12,576 nt of DNA from contig DKBD01000187.1 of the NCBI GenBank assembly GCA_002451055.1, positions 2,487-15,062 on the forward strand, in the 5' to 3' direction. The position numbers and the translations under genes were made by a program. Position 1 is the first letter of the stretch, and each line of letters starts with the position of its first letter. A model generated the notes under the pieces. It did not search any database. It saw only the letters and a list, made by a program, of their open reading frames with translations, and had not been told where the DNA came from. Source of the DNA: Nitrospira sp. UBA6909 (GTDB taxonomy: Bacteria; Nitrospirota; Nitrospiria; Nitrospirales; Nitrospiraceae). This document shows positions 1 through 6,780 of the stretch, piece by piece.

Positions 1-611
1 AGGCGAGGGCCGCCCTCTACCAGAAGGATGGACAGGTCATGAAGTTGCAACGAGGGAAAATCGGGTCCCATGGCCTTTCGCCCGATTTCTGAAAGCGCGC
101 CGGCCAGCTCCACCCCCGTCGGACCTCCCCCCACGATCACGAAGGTGAGGCGATCATGGGTGCCGGTGGCGGCTCTCCGGCGCTCCGCCTCCTCAAACGC
201 CCGGAGCAGTTTCTCGCGCAGCCGAACGGCGTCGGCCATGGTCTTGAGGCCCGGCGCAAAGGCTTCCCATTCCTCGTGGCCGAAATAGGCATGGCGTGAT
301 CCCGGCGCGACGATGAGGGCGTCGAACGCGATCGGCGAGCTGTCCCGCAAGCGCACCGTTCGGGCAGCCCGATCGATCGACACCACTTCGTCCATCACGA
401 CTCGGACATTCGGCCGCGAGCGAAAGAGGGTGCGCAACGGCCAGGCGATATCGCCCGGAGGTAACGCAGCGACGGCTACCTGGTAGAGCAGCGGTTGGAA
501 GAGGTGGTGGTTGGTGCGGTCGATAAGAATGACCTCGGCATGGCGCAGGTAGCGCGCGACCGTCAGGCCTCCGAATCCACCGCCGATAATGACGACACGT
601 TTGCGGGACAT
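1..611 (-). CDS. ndh: Type II NADH dehydrogenase (NDH-2), N-terminal part, cut by window edge
   Basis: The first 203 codons of a flavoprotein of the pyridine nucleotide-disulphide oxidoreductase fold; the C-terminal half lies outside the window. The start ATG (611-609) opens with MSRKRVVIIGGGFGG, the Rossmann FAD-binding motif at residues 6-15. It continues with HHLFQPLLYQVA at 35-46, a hallmark of NDH-2 proteins, and a second Rossmann motif VIVGGGPTGVELAG at 158-171 that binds NADH. NDH-2 enzymes oxidise NADH and reduce quinone at the inner face of the cytoplasmic membrane without pumping protons. The family is usually about 400-450 residues, so roughly half is seen. It lies 130 bp downstream of clpB on the same strand and could be read through from it, but it has its own promoter candidate. 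No Shine-Dalgarno sequence is visible before the ATG. A related quinone-linked flavoprotein cannot be excluded without the C-terminus. Confidence 0.9.
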   Translation of the reverse strand, partial: MSRKRVVIIGGGFGGLTVARYLRHAEVILIDRTNHHLFQPLLYQVAVAALPPGDIAWPLRTLFRSRPNVRVVMDEVVSIDRAARTVRLRDSSPIAFDALIVAPGSRHAYFGHEEWEAFAPGLKTMADAVRLREKLLRAFEEAERRRAATGTHDRLTFVIVGGGPTGVELAGALSEIGRKAMGPDFPSLQLHDLSILLVEGGPR

Positions 612-621
612 GTTATGTGCA

Positions 622-655
622 GACAGGTAGCCTACGTGTCGGAGGGAAACCTGTC
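622..655. repeat. 7-bp inverted repeat around the NDH-2 promoter
   Basis: GACAGGT (622-628) and ACCTGTC (649-655) are exact reverse complements separated by 20 bp. On the minus strand one arm overlaps the candidate -35 (TTGACAGGT) and the other lies about where transcription would start. It could be a pair of operator half-sites or a long-loop hairpin. It has no T-run and is not a terminator. Confidence 0.35.
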
Positions 656-657
656 AA
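629..657 (-). promoter_or_regulatory. Candidate promoter of the NDH-2 gene
   Basis: On the minus strand TTGACA (657-652) is followed by a 17-bp spacer and TAGGCT (634-629). The -35 is a perfect consensus; the -10 matches TATAAT at only three of six bases. Transcription would start near 622, leaving a leader of about 11 nt before the ATG at 611. This fits the lack of a ribosome-binding site. The prediction rests on the pattern alone. Confidence 0.35.
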
Positions 658-741
658 CACATGCGGCAAGATTGGCCAGCACCGCACGCATGAATGCTTC
701 TGGGTCACAGGCGATCGTATCTCTCTGGGCAGAAGAGCTGA

Positions 742-3348
742 CTACTGACGACGCTCTCCGGTGATGGTCGGCACGACGATCACGCCACCGTTTTTCGTGT
801 CAACCGAGGCCGTATCCCCGTCCCGTAGCTCGCCCTTGACCAGCAACCGCGCGATCGGTGTTTCCACCTCCTGCTGGATGAGCCGCTTGAGGGGCCTTGC
901 CCCATAGACCGGGTCGTAGCCTCGTTCGCCCAGCTGTTGGAGGGCTTGCGGGGTCAGTGTCAGCGTGATCCGCCGTTCCTCGAGCCTCCGGCGGAGTCGC
1001 TCCAACTGAATCTCCACGATTTTGACAAGGTGTTCTGTCCCCAGCGGGTGGAAGACCACCGCTTCATCGACCCGGTTCAAAAACTCCGGCCGGAAATGGT
1101 GCCGAAGCTCACCCATCACGACCGACCGGACTTGCTCATAGGAGGCGCCGCCGCGCTGCGCCTCGAGGATGTGGGGGCTGCCGATGTTGGACGTCATGAT
1201 CAGCACGGTATTCTTGAAGTCCACCGTGCGGCCTTGGGAGTCGGTGAGCCGGCCGTCGTCCAGCACTTGCAGCAGGACGTTGAACACGTCATGGTGCGCT
1301 TTTTCGATTTCATCGAACAGGATGACCGAAAAGGGCCGGCGGCGGACCGCCTCGGTCAGTTGTCCGCCTTCTTCGTAGCCGACGTAGCCGGGAGGGGCGC
1401 CGATGAGGCGGGCCACCGTATGTTTTTCCATGTATTCGGACATGTCGATTCTGACGAGATTACTCTCGTCATCGAACAGAATCGAAGCCAAGGCGCGCGC
1501 CAGTTCCGTTTTTCCCACGCCGGTGGGGCCAAGAAAAAGGAACGAGCCGATCGGACGGTTCGGATCTTTGATGCCGGAGCGCGCGCGGAGCACGGCATCC
1601 GCGACGGCACGGACGCCTTCCTCCTGGCCCACCACGCGTTGGTGCAGGAGTTCCTCCAGCTTCAGCAGCTTTTCGATTTCACCCTCGAGCAGGCGGGAGA
1701 CGGGGATGCCGGTCCAGCGGCTCACCACCGCCGCGATCTCATCTTCATCCACCTCTTCTTTCAGCAGCCTGGCTTCGTCCTGCTTTTTCCCCAACTGCTG
1801 CTGCTCGATTTCGAGTTCTCGTTCCAAACGAGGCAGTTCTCCGTACCGAAGTGCGGCCACGCGATTGAGATCGTAGGCCCGTTCCGCTTGCTCAATGCTT
1901 CGCTTCACGTCTTCCATCGCCTCGCGGGTCTTCCGCAGGCTGGCGACGGAGGCTTTTTCCGATTCCCACTTAGTTTTCAATGCATCCAGGTCGCGCTGTT
2001 TCTCGCTCAGTTCCGATTCGAGCGTTGCCAACCGGGCGGCGCTCGCCGGATCCTTTTCTTTCCGCAGGGCTTCCCGTTCAATTTCCAATTGGAGCACCTT
2101 GCGCGACACCTCGTCCAATTCAGCCGGAAGGCTGTCGATCTCGGTCCGCAGGCGCGCCGCGGATTCATCGACCAAGTCGATGGCCTTGTCCGGTAGGAAC
2201 CGGTCCGAGATGTACCGATGCGACAACTTCGCGGCCGCCACTAAGGCGCTGTCCTTGATCCGCACGCCGTGGTGCACTTCATACCGTTCTTTGAGGCCGC
2301 GCAAGATGGAAATGGTGTTTTCAACGGATGGTTGATCGACGAAGACCGTCTGGAAGCGGCGTTCCAGTGCCGCGTCCTTTTCGATATGTTTCCGGTACTC
2401 ATCAAGCGTGGTCGCCCCGATCAGGTGCAGTTCTCCCCGTGCCAGCAGCGGCTTCAAGAGATTCGCCGCGTCCATGGCACCTTCAGCGGCCCCGGCGCCG
2501 ACGACCGTATGCAATTCATCGATGAAGAGGAGAATTTGCCCTTGGGATGATTGGATTTCTTTGAGGACCGCTTTCAGGCGTTCTTCGAATTCGCCGCGAA
2601 ACTTGGCGCCGGCGACGAGCGAGCCCATGTCCAACGCGAAGAGTTTCTTGTGCTTCAGGCCTTCGGGGACGTCGCCTTTCACGATGCGGATCGCCAGCCC
2701 TTCGACGATCGCCGTCTTCCCCACACCCGGTTCGCCGATCAGGACCGGATTGTTTTTCGTGCGCCGGGACAAAATCTGAATCACGCGCCTGATTTCGTCG
2801 TCCCGTCCGATGACCGGATCGAGCTTGCCCTTTCCGGCCAACTGTGTCAGGTCGCGCCCGTATTTCTCCAGGGATTGGTAGGTGCTTTCCGGGTCTTGCG
2901 TCGTGACCCGTTGGTTGCCGCGCACGTCCTGCAGTCCGGCAAGGAGCCGGTCTCTGGTCAGCCCGAGTTTTTTGAACAGGCCTCCTTCCTGGGCCATGGC
3001 CAGCAGCACATGCTCGACGCTGAGGTAGTCATCTTTAAACGATTTCTGTTCGTCCTCTGCTCGAGTGAGGACCTGTCCGAGACGGGAGGTCAGGTGAACT
3101 TGTCCCGGCGTCGCTCCGGTCCCCTGCACTTGCGGCACCTTTGCCAGGGCCTGCTCAGCGCCCTGTCGAACGGCCGACAATGCAACACCGGCTCGTTCGA
3201 GCAGGACGGGGGTCATCCCCCGTTCCTGGTCGACGAGTGCCAGGAGCAGATGCTCCACATCGATGCCTTGATGGCCTCGACGCTGGGCATGTGCCGACGC
3301 CGTTTGTAATGCTTCCTGCAATTTCACCGTCATGCTATTAATGTCCAT
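742..3348 (-). CDS. clpB: ATP-dependent protein disaggregase ClpB
   Basis: An 868-residue Hsp100 AAA+ unfoldase (E. coli ClpB has 857), which threads aggregated proteins through a hexameric ring together with DnaK. It has two Clp-N repeats (about 1-145). NBD1 has Walker A GEPGVGKT (205-212), Walker B ILLFIDE (272-278) and arginine fingers R330-R331. A coiled-coil middle domain (about 405-540) contacts DnaK. NBD2 has Walker A GPTGVGKT (607-614), pore loop GYVG (654-657), Walker B VILFDE (675-680), arginine finger R759 in [10 protein letters not shown], and sensor-2 GARPL (816-820). No ClpP-binding IGF/L tripeptide is evident, and the long middle domain indicates ClpB rather than ClpA/C. Pore loop 1 reads KFRG (249-252) where E. 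coli has KYRG. The ATG at 3348 is chosen because the N-terminus aligns with E. coli ClpB and GGTGA (3359-3355) lies 6 nt upstream. No CIRCE element is visible upstream. Confidence 0.98.
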   Translation of the reverse strand: MDINSMTVKLQEALQTASAHAQRRGHQGIDVEHLLLALVDQERGMTPVLLERAGVALSAVRQGAEQALAKVPQVQGTGATPGQVHLTSRLGQVLTRAEDEQKSFKDDYLSVEHVLLAMAQEGGLFKKLGLTRDRLLAGLQDVRGNQRVTTQDPESTYQSLEKYGRDLTQLAGKGKLDPVIGRDDEIRRVIQILSRRTKNNPVLIGEPGVGKTAIVEGLAIRIVKGDVPEGLKHKKLFALDMGSLVAGAKFRGEFEERLKAVLKEIQSSQGQILLFIDELHTVVGAGAAEGAMDAANLLKPLLARGELHLIGATTLDEYRKHIEKDAALERRFQTVFVDQPSVENTISILRGLKERYEVHHGVRIKDSALVAAAKLSHRYISDRFLPDKAIDLVDESAARLRTEIDSLPAELDEVSRKVLQLEIEREALRKEKDPASAARLATLESELSEKQRDLDALKTKWESEKASVASLRKTREAMEDVKRSIEQAERAYDLNRVAALRYGELPRLERELEIEQQQLGKKQDEARLLKEEVDEDEIAAVVSRWTGIPVSRLLEGEIEKLLKLEELLHQRVVGQEEGVRAVADAVLRARSGIKDPNRPIGSFLFLGPTGVGKTELARALASILFDDESNLVRIDMSEYMEKHTVARLIGAPPGYVGYEEGGQLTEAVRRRPFSVILFDEIEKAHHDVFNVLLQVLDDGRLTDSQGRTVDFKNTVLIMTSNIGSPHILEAQRGGASYEQVRSVVMGELRHHFRPEFLNRVDEAVVFHPLGTEHLVKIVEIQLERLRRRLEERRITLTLTPQALQQLGERGYDPVYGARPLKRLIQQEVETPIARLLVKGELRDGDTASVDTKNGGVIVVPTITGERRQ

Positions 3349-3397
3349 CGTTGGTCACCGTGTGATGTGGAAAATGTGTCTCTTCATCATGGATCCA

Positions 3398-3425
3398 GTG
3401 ATAATCATCGGGTTCCGCAAGTCAA
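3398..3425 (-). promoter_or_regulatory. Candidate housekeeping promoter of clpB
   Basis: On the minus strand TTGACT (3425-3420), a 16-bp spacer and TATCAC (3403-3398) resemble a sigma-70-type promoter. The -35 matches at five of six bases and the -10 at four. The predicted start near 3391 gives a leader of about 43 nt containing the GGTGA ribosome-binding site. No sigma-32-like CTTGAA/CCCCAT pair and no CIRCE repeat was found between 3349 and 3503, so heat control, if any, is not explained here. Confidence 0.4.
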
Positions 3426-3463
3426 CCCACACAGGCCTCCCGATGAACGGGCTCGCATACCGC

Positions 3464-3492
3464 TTGACCTCTGCGGCAATCCCGACTAGGGT
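3464..3492 (+). promoter_or_regulatory. Candidate promoter of the membrane-protein gene, overlapped by a palindrome
   Basis: TTGACC (3464-3469), a 17-bp spacer and TAGGGT (3487-3492) lie just before the ATG at 3504. The predicted start, about 3499, would leave a leader of only around five nucleotides, and no ribosome-binding site is seen. The perfect 10-bp palindrome GGTACGTACC (3490-3499) overlaps the -10 and the predicted start. The -10 is weak (three of six). Confidence 0.3.
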
Positions 3493-3503
3493 ACGTACCA
3501 GCG

Positions 3504-4328
3504 ATGGTCGAATTACTCTCATCCACCTTTCGGTTATATGGACAGGCCTTGCGGGCGACTTGGAGATCGCTCACGCGAAGCTGGATGGCCGTCGCAGCGC
3601 TGATCGGGTTTGCGTTGCTGTTTGTCGGAGCGGCAAGAATCGCCGCGACTATGGGGATGTTGGGCGGGTTACTGCTCGGTGTCGTCAACGCCCTGCTGGT
3701 CGGGGCCACGCTCCGCCTGATCGAACAATCGCTGAGTGCGTCACGAACGATTCAGCCGGCGGATCTGCCGGAGAGTTTCGGACATTATTTCTGGGATGTC
3801 ATCGGCGTCGGATTTGTGCTCTGGTTGCCGCTGATGGCGCTCGAGATGGGCACGCAAGCGAATCCCTACGGCCAATTTCTTTCCTCTGCGGTCATGCTTC
3901 TCTTGTTTATCCTGCTGAATCCGGCGCCGGAAGTCATCTATCAGGTCCGGCACGACTCTCCGCTCGATATCTTCAAGGCCTCGTATGAGTTTGTGGTGGA
4001 ACATTGGATCGAGTGGTTCCTGCCGTTTGCGCTGTTCATGCTTCCGATCCTTCTCTCTCCCAGCGGACTGAACGCATTTTTCGAGCTATCACGAGGCGTC
4101 GGACGCGGCGCGGGCTTGGACTTTCTTCAGCTGCTTCTTCTGCCGTTTACGTTGATGGGAGGGTGGCTGTCCTATGTGGGGCTTGACCCCGACGAGCAAT
4201 GGATGCTCCTCCTTCTGCTCACCCCGCCGGTTGCCACGGCGATTTTGTTGTTCCGCGGCCATCTCTTTGCCTTATTGCGCGGCACGACACGCAGGCAGCG
4301 TTTGTTCGCCCGCCGAATGGAGGGGTAA
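3504..4328 (+). CDS. Polytopic membrane protein of unknown function
   Basis: A 274-residue protein dominated by hydrophobic helices, clearly an integral inner-membrane protein. Likely segments are residues 28-46, 50-70, 97-114, 126-140, 169-185, about 205-223 and 233-250. A short amphipathic N-terminus (SSTFRLYGQALRATWRS) and a basic C-terminal tail (TTRRQRLFARR) put both ends plausibly in the cytoplasm by the positive-inside rule, though the exact helix count is uncertain. I recognise no catalytic motif or known family. The stretch HYFWDVIGVGF (94-104), the acidic/proline NPAPEVIYQVRHDSPLD (139-155) and LRGTTRRQRLFARR (258-271) are features to use in a search. It is transcribed divergently from clpB and ends 189 bp before the sensor-kinase operon, so it is probably a single-gene unit. 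ATG 3504 is the first in-frame start and lacks a visible ribosome-binding site. Confidence 0.85.
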   Translation: MVELLSSTFRLYGQALRATWRSLTRSWMAVAALIGFALLFVGAARIAATMGMLGGLLLGVVNALLVGATLRLIEQSLSASRTIQPADLPESFGHYFWDVIGVGFVLWLPLMALEMGTQANPYGQFLSSAVMLLLFILLNPAPEVIYQVRHDSPLDIFKASYEFVVEHWIEWFLPFALFMLPILLSPSGLNAFFELSRGVGRGAGLDFLQLLLLPFTLMGGWLSYVGLDPDEQWMLLLLLTPPVATAILLFRGHLFALLRGTTRRQRLFARRMEG

Positions 4329-4429
4329 CCACAGGCGGTGGCAACGTGCGCGATGCAGTTGGTAACGGCTGGTTCTTATTGTCCTCCGGATATGCATGGT
4401 GTGCCGTCAGCGGCCGACAGAAGATCTGC

Positions 4430-4458
4430 TTGAGGCTCATACTGAAATAGCGTATGGT
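4430..4458 (+). promoter_or_regulatory. Candidate promoter of the sensor kinase-lipoprotein-regulator operon
   Basis: TTGAGG (4430-4435), a 17-bp spacer and TATGGT (4453-4458) give four of six matches in each hexamer. Predicted start is near 4465, about 53 nt before the GTG of the kinase gene. It is the best plus-strand promoter candidate in the 189-bp gap 4329-4517. No convincing terminator for the preceding gene was found there. Confidence 0.4.
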
Positions 4459-4467
4459 TTACCATAC
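4452..4467. promoter_or_regulatory. Perfect palindrome, likely operator over the -10 box
   Basis: GTATGGTTTACCATAC consists of 7-bp arms (4452-4458 and 4461-4467) that are exact reverse complements around a 2-bp centre. It covers the candidate -10 element, as expected for a site bound by a dimeric repressor. The hairpin is too short and AT-rich, and has no U-tract, so it is not a terminator. The binding protein cannot be named from the sequence. Confidence 0.45.
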
Positions 4468-4517
4468 ACTCGGTTATTTCGAGACGTTCCTCCACGGCCT
4501 CTGGAAAGCGTAGCGTT

Positions 4518-5996
4518 GTGCGACTTTCAATCTTCTGGCGTCTGGTGCTGACGTCTCTCGTAATCATTGGGGTTATGGGGGGAGTCAATCTCTACGCCCT
4601 CTATCAGCTCAGGCAGCTGACCGTCATGAGTACGGAGATGGCGTTGTTTCACTATCCGGCGGTCGAGTCGGCGAAACGGCTATTGGGCTCGCTCTACGTG
4701 CAACTGAACAGCGAAAAGAAGTATCTGGCCACGAAAGACGGAGCGTTTCTCACGAACTACAATGAAGAGGTGGAAGAGTTTCGGAGAAGCCTTCAGCAAC
4801 TCCTTGCCCAGGAACGGTCACCGCAAGCGCAAGGTCTGCTCCAAGAGACCAGCCGGCTTCTCCAGGAGCGCTTGGTTCTGTTACAGGGAGAATTCGAGAA
4901 GGGGGGCAGCAACGTTCCGACAGCTGTCTCGGAATATGAGACTCGGCGAGATGCCTTGATGGATCGGATGTCATCGTCGATTCAAAGGTATATCGACTTG
5001 CACGAGGCGCGTGTGAGCGTCGGTGTGAGTGAATCGCGTGCCAGCGCCGTCCAGGCTGAAGCCGTCACGCAGCAGCTGGTTCTGGTGGCATTGGTCTTCG
5101 GATTGGGGCTCGCGGGCGTCGCCAGCTACACGATTCTCCGCCCGCTTCGCCAGCTGCAGGGGCATATCAAGCAAATCGGCCAGGGGAAATTCGGTAAACC
5201 GCTTCAGATCATGGCTCCCGCCGAGTTGAAGGACTTGGTCGATACCGTGAACTGGATGGAGGCGAAACTCCAAGAGCTCGACGACATGAAGACAGAGTTT
5301 TTGGCCCACGTGTCTCACGAGTTGCGCACGCCCATGGCGTCCATTCAGGAAGGCACCCACTTGTTGCTCGATGAAATCCCAGGGCCCCTCGTGCAGGACC
5401 AGCGGACCACGCTACGAATCATGGCTGACAGCTGCAGACGGCTGATTCATCTGATCTCGACCATTCTCGACCTTTCGAAGATGGAAGCCGGGATGATGGA
5501 GTATCGGATCATCCCCGTGGATCTCAGGCGTGTCGCCGAGATCTCCATCAATAAAGTCCGTCTTTTGGCTGACTCAAAGCATGTGCAATTGCTGATTGAA
5601 AATCCCGGAGAACGGGTGTGGGTGAAAGCGGATGCCGCTCGGATTGAACAGGTGCTTGATAATCTTCTGTCCAATGCTCTGAAGTTCAGTCCGGAAAGCG
5701 GCATTGTCAAACTGGTGATGATACCGGATCTACACGCCGACGTCCTCGAAGTGGCGGTGTCCGATATGGGCCCCGGCATTGCCGCCGACGATCTTCCCTA
5801 TATTTTTGAACGGTTCTATCAAGGGCGTACGAAAGCAAAAAGCGCTTCCGCAGGAAGCGGATTGGGGCTCACGTTGGCCAAGAAAGTCGTCGAAGCTCTG
5901 GGGGGCAGAATTTGGATTGAAAGTGAAGTGGGGAAGGGGACGACTGTACGGTTTATCCTGCGGTTGGCGAATCAGGGAAAGGCGAAGGAATCATGA
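4518..5996 (+). CDS. glrK: Membrane sensor histidine kinase, GlrK/QseE-like
   Basis: A 492-residue transmembrane kinase. TM1 is at about 9-30. The extracytoplasmic region (32-185) is helical and rich in Q/E/R, like a four-helix-bundle sensor. TM2 is at about 186-207, followed by HAMP (208-260). HisKA carries the phospho-acceptor in HVSHELRTP (H267). HATPase_c has an N-box DNLLSNALKF (381-390), G1 DMGPG (416-420), F-box FERF (430-433) and G2 GSGLGL (446-451). All catalytic motifs are intact. The HisKA segment ELRTPMASIQEGTHLLLDEI closely resembles E. coli GlrK (QseE), and gene order supports this. It should autophosphorylate and pass phosphate to the NtrC-type regulator encoded at 6781. Start is GTG 4518, with GGAAAG at 4503-4508 as a weak ribosome-binding site. 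The stop overlaps the next gene by 4 bp (ATGA), indicating translational coupling. Orthology to GlrK is inferred, not proven. Confidence 0.88.
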   Translation: MRLSIFWRLVLTSLVIIGVMGGVNLYALYQLRQLTVMSTEMALFHYPAVESAKRLLGSLYVQLNSEKKYLATKDGAFLTNYNEEVEEFRRSLQQLLAQERSPQAQGLLQETSRLLQERLVLLQGEFEKGGSNVPTAVSEYETRRDALMDRMSSSIQRYIDLHEARVSVGVSESRASAVQAEAVTQQLVLVALVFGLGLAGVASYTILRPLRQLQGHIKQIGQGKFGKPLQIMAPAELKDLVDTVNWMEAKLQELDDMKTEFLAHVSHELRTPMASIQEGTHLLLDEIPGPLVQDQRTTLRIMADSCRRLIHLISTILDLSKMEAGMMEYRIIPVDLRRVAEISINKVRLLADSKHVQLLIENPGERVWVKADAARIEQVLDNLLSNALKFSPESGIVKLVMIPDLHADVLEVAVSDMGPGIAADDLPYIFERFYQGRTKAKSASAGSGLGLTLAKKVVEALGGRIWIESEVGKGTTVRFILRLANQGKAKES

Positions 5997-6760
5997 TGTG
6001 GCTGGTCGTTCAAACGACGATTCTCTTGGCGGTCCTGGGGGGATGTACAACCTGGCCCGCGACTCCTCCTCATAAGCCGTTCTTTAGGCTGGAACCGGCA
6101 GAATCGAAATGGATTCCAACACTTATAAGAAAACAGGAGCCCGGCCTGAAAAAATGCAGTGAAACGGAAACCTGCGACCATGCCTACTTCATAAGGGCTC
6201 TCCTCGGTCTGTACGAAAGCCGCGAAATTGCAGAGAATTATTTTGAGAAAGTCATCGACGTCGCCCCCGAAAGTCGCCTGGCTGTCACGAGCAAAGTCTG
6301 GATTCAGTTGTTGCAGGAACACCCGGCTCCGGCGTCGATATCCTGGATAGAGGCGGTGGTCGGCGCTCCGGTTATTGCGAATACAAATATGTCCTTGGCA
6401 AAGGCGACTGAACGTTTGGCGCGGGACTTGCTTAGCAGAGAAGAAGTCATCCTGCGGCTCCGTTCCATGAAGGAGGATGACGAGCAGATGGTGGAGGTCT
6501 TACAGCGAGAGCTGGCCGACCGGGATCGAAAGATAGAATCCTTATCGAAGAAAGTGGAGTCGGTCTCAATGCAGAGCCTGCAGAAACAGTTGGCGGAACG
6601 GGACAAGAAAATCGAAGAGCTCTCCACTCAGCTCGAAGCCTTGAAGCGAATCGATCAAGAAATGCGTGAGAAGGTGCGTCCGATCCGTCCGCCGTCGGCG
6701 ACTGCTCCCGGACCCGGACCTGTACCCGGACCTGTACCCGGACCCGAGACAACCCCATAA
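5993..6760 (+). CDS. QseG-like coiled-coil lipoprotein
   Basis: A 255-residue exported lipoprotein. A short signal sequence ends in the lipobox LGGC, with lipidated Cys18. C55 and C61 could form a disulphide. Residues 62-109 are TPR-like helices (AYFIRALLGLYES...AENYFEKVIDVAPESR). Residues about 145-225 form a coiled coil containing a repeat 26 residues apart: QRELADRDRKIESLSKKVE (171-189) and QKQLAERDKKIEELSTQLE (197-215). The C-terminus (229-255) is Pro/Gly-rich. This plan (lipobox, Cys pair, coiled coil, Pro-rich tail) and its place between a GlrK-type kinase and a GlrR-type regulator match E. coli QseG/YfhG (237 residues), an outer-membrane lipoprotein that modulates the kinase. Residue-level similarity is low, so I infer function from architecture and context. 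ATG 5993 overlaps the kinase stop; ATG 5996 is an equally possible start. AAGGA lies just upstream. Confidence 0.82.
   Translation: MMWLVVQTTILLAVLGGCTTWPATPPHKPFFRLEPAESKWIPTLIRKQEPGLKKCSETETCDHAYFIRALLGLYESREIAENYFEKVIDVAPESRLAVTSKVWIQLLQEHPAPASISWIEAVVGAPVIANTNMSLAKATERLARDLLSREEVILRLRSMKEDDEQMVEVLQRELADRDRKIESLSKKVESVSMQSLQKQLAERDKKIEELSTQLEALKRIDQEMREKVRPIRPPSATAPGPGPVPGPVPGPETTP
6417..6432 (+). promoter_or_regulatory. Sigma-54 (-24/-12) promoter-like motif inside the lipoprotein gene
   Basis: TGGCGCGGGACTTGCT matches the RpoN consensus TGGCAC-N5-TTGCW with one mismatch (A to G). The invariant GG (6418-6419) and GC (6430-6431) are exactly 10 bp apart, and the preceding base is T (YTGGC). 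Transcription would begin near 6444, about 340 nt upstream of the first sigma-54 activator gene. It lies in coding sequence, so chance is possible. Confidence 0.35.
6712..6744 (+). repeat. 12-bp tandem repeat encoding a Pro-Gly tail
   Basis: The unit acccggacctgt occurs exactly twice (6712-6723, 6724-6735) and a third time in part (6736-6744). It encodes the PGPVPGPVPGP tail of the lipoprotein. The unit length is a multiple of three, so gain or loss of copies would change tail length without a frameshift. Confidence 0.85.
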
Positions 6761-6780
6761 ACCGTGTCAGAAGGAAGACC

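Noticed and set aside
662..688. Stem-loop as terminator between clpB and NDH-2
   Set aside because: The arms pair over about 7 bp with one G-U and a 15-nt loop, but no T-run follows on the minus strand.
937..2196. Long open frame (419 codons) on the plus strand opposite clpB
   Set aside because: It is antisense to an unambiguous ClpB coding sequence, reads as compositionally biased peptide without recognisable domains, and is expected from the codon bias of the real gene.
2890..2910. Internal translation start of clpB giving the short ClpB form, as at the GTG codon 149 of E. coli
   Set aside because: The corresponding Val148 codon is GTC, not a start codon, and no ribosome-binding site precedes it.
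3349..3503. Heat-shock control elements (CIRCE, sigma-32-type boxes) upstream of clpB
   Set aside because: I looked for TTAGCACTC-N9-GAGTGCTAA and for CTTGAA/CCCCAT pairs; neither is present. Only an ordinary promoter pattern is supported.
4219..4588. Small minus-strand open frames across the gap before the sensor operon
   Set aside because: They overlap the real membrane-protein or kinase coding ends, have no ribosome-binding site or recognisable protein features, and cross the promoter and palindrome.
4795..4810. Minus-strand GG-N10-GC sigma-54-like match
   Set aside because: Only the invariant dinucleotides and TTGCT match; the -24 element is TGGGCA, it lies inside the kinase gene, and no gene is oriented to use it.
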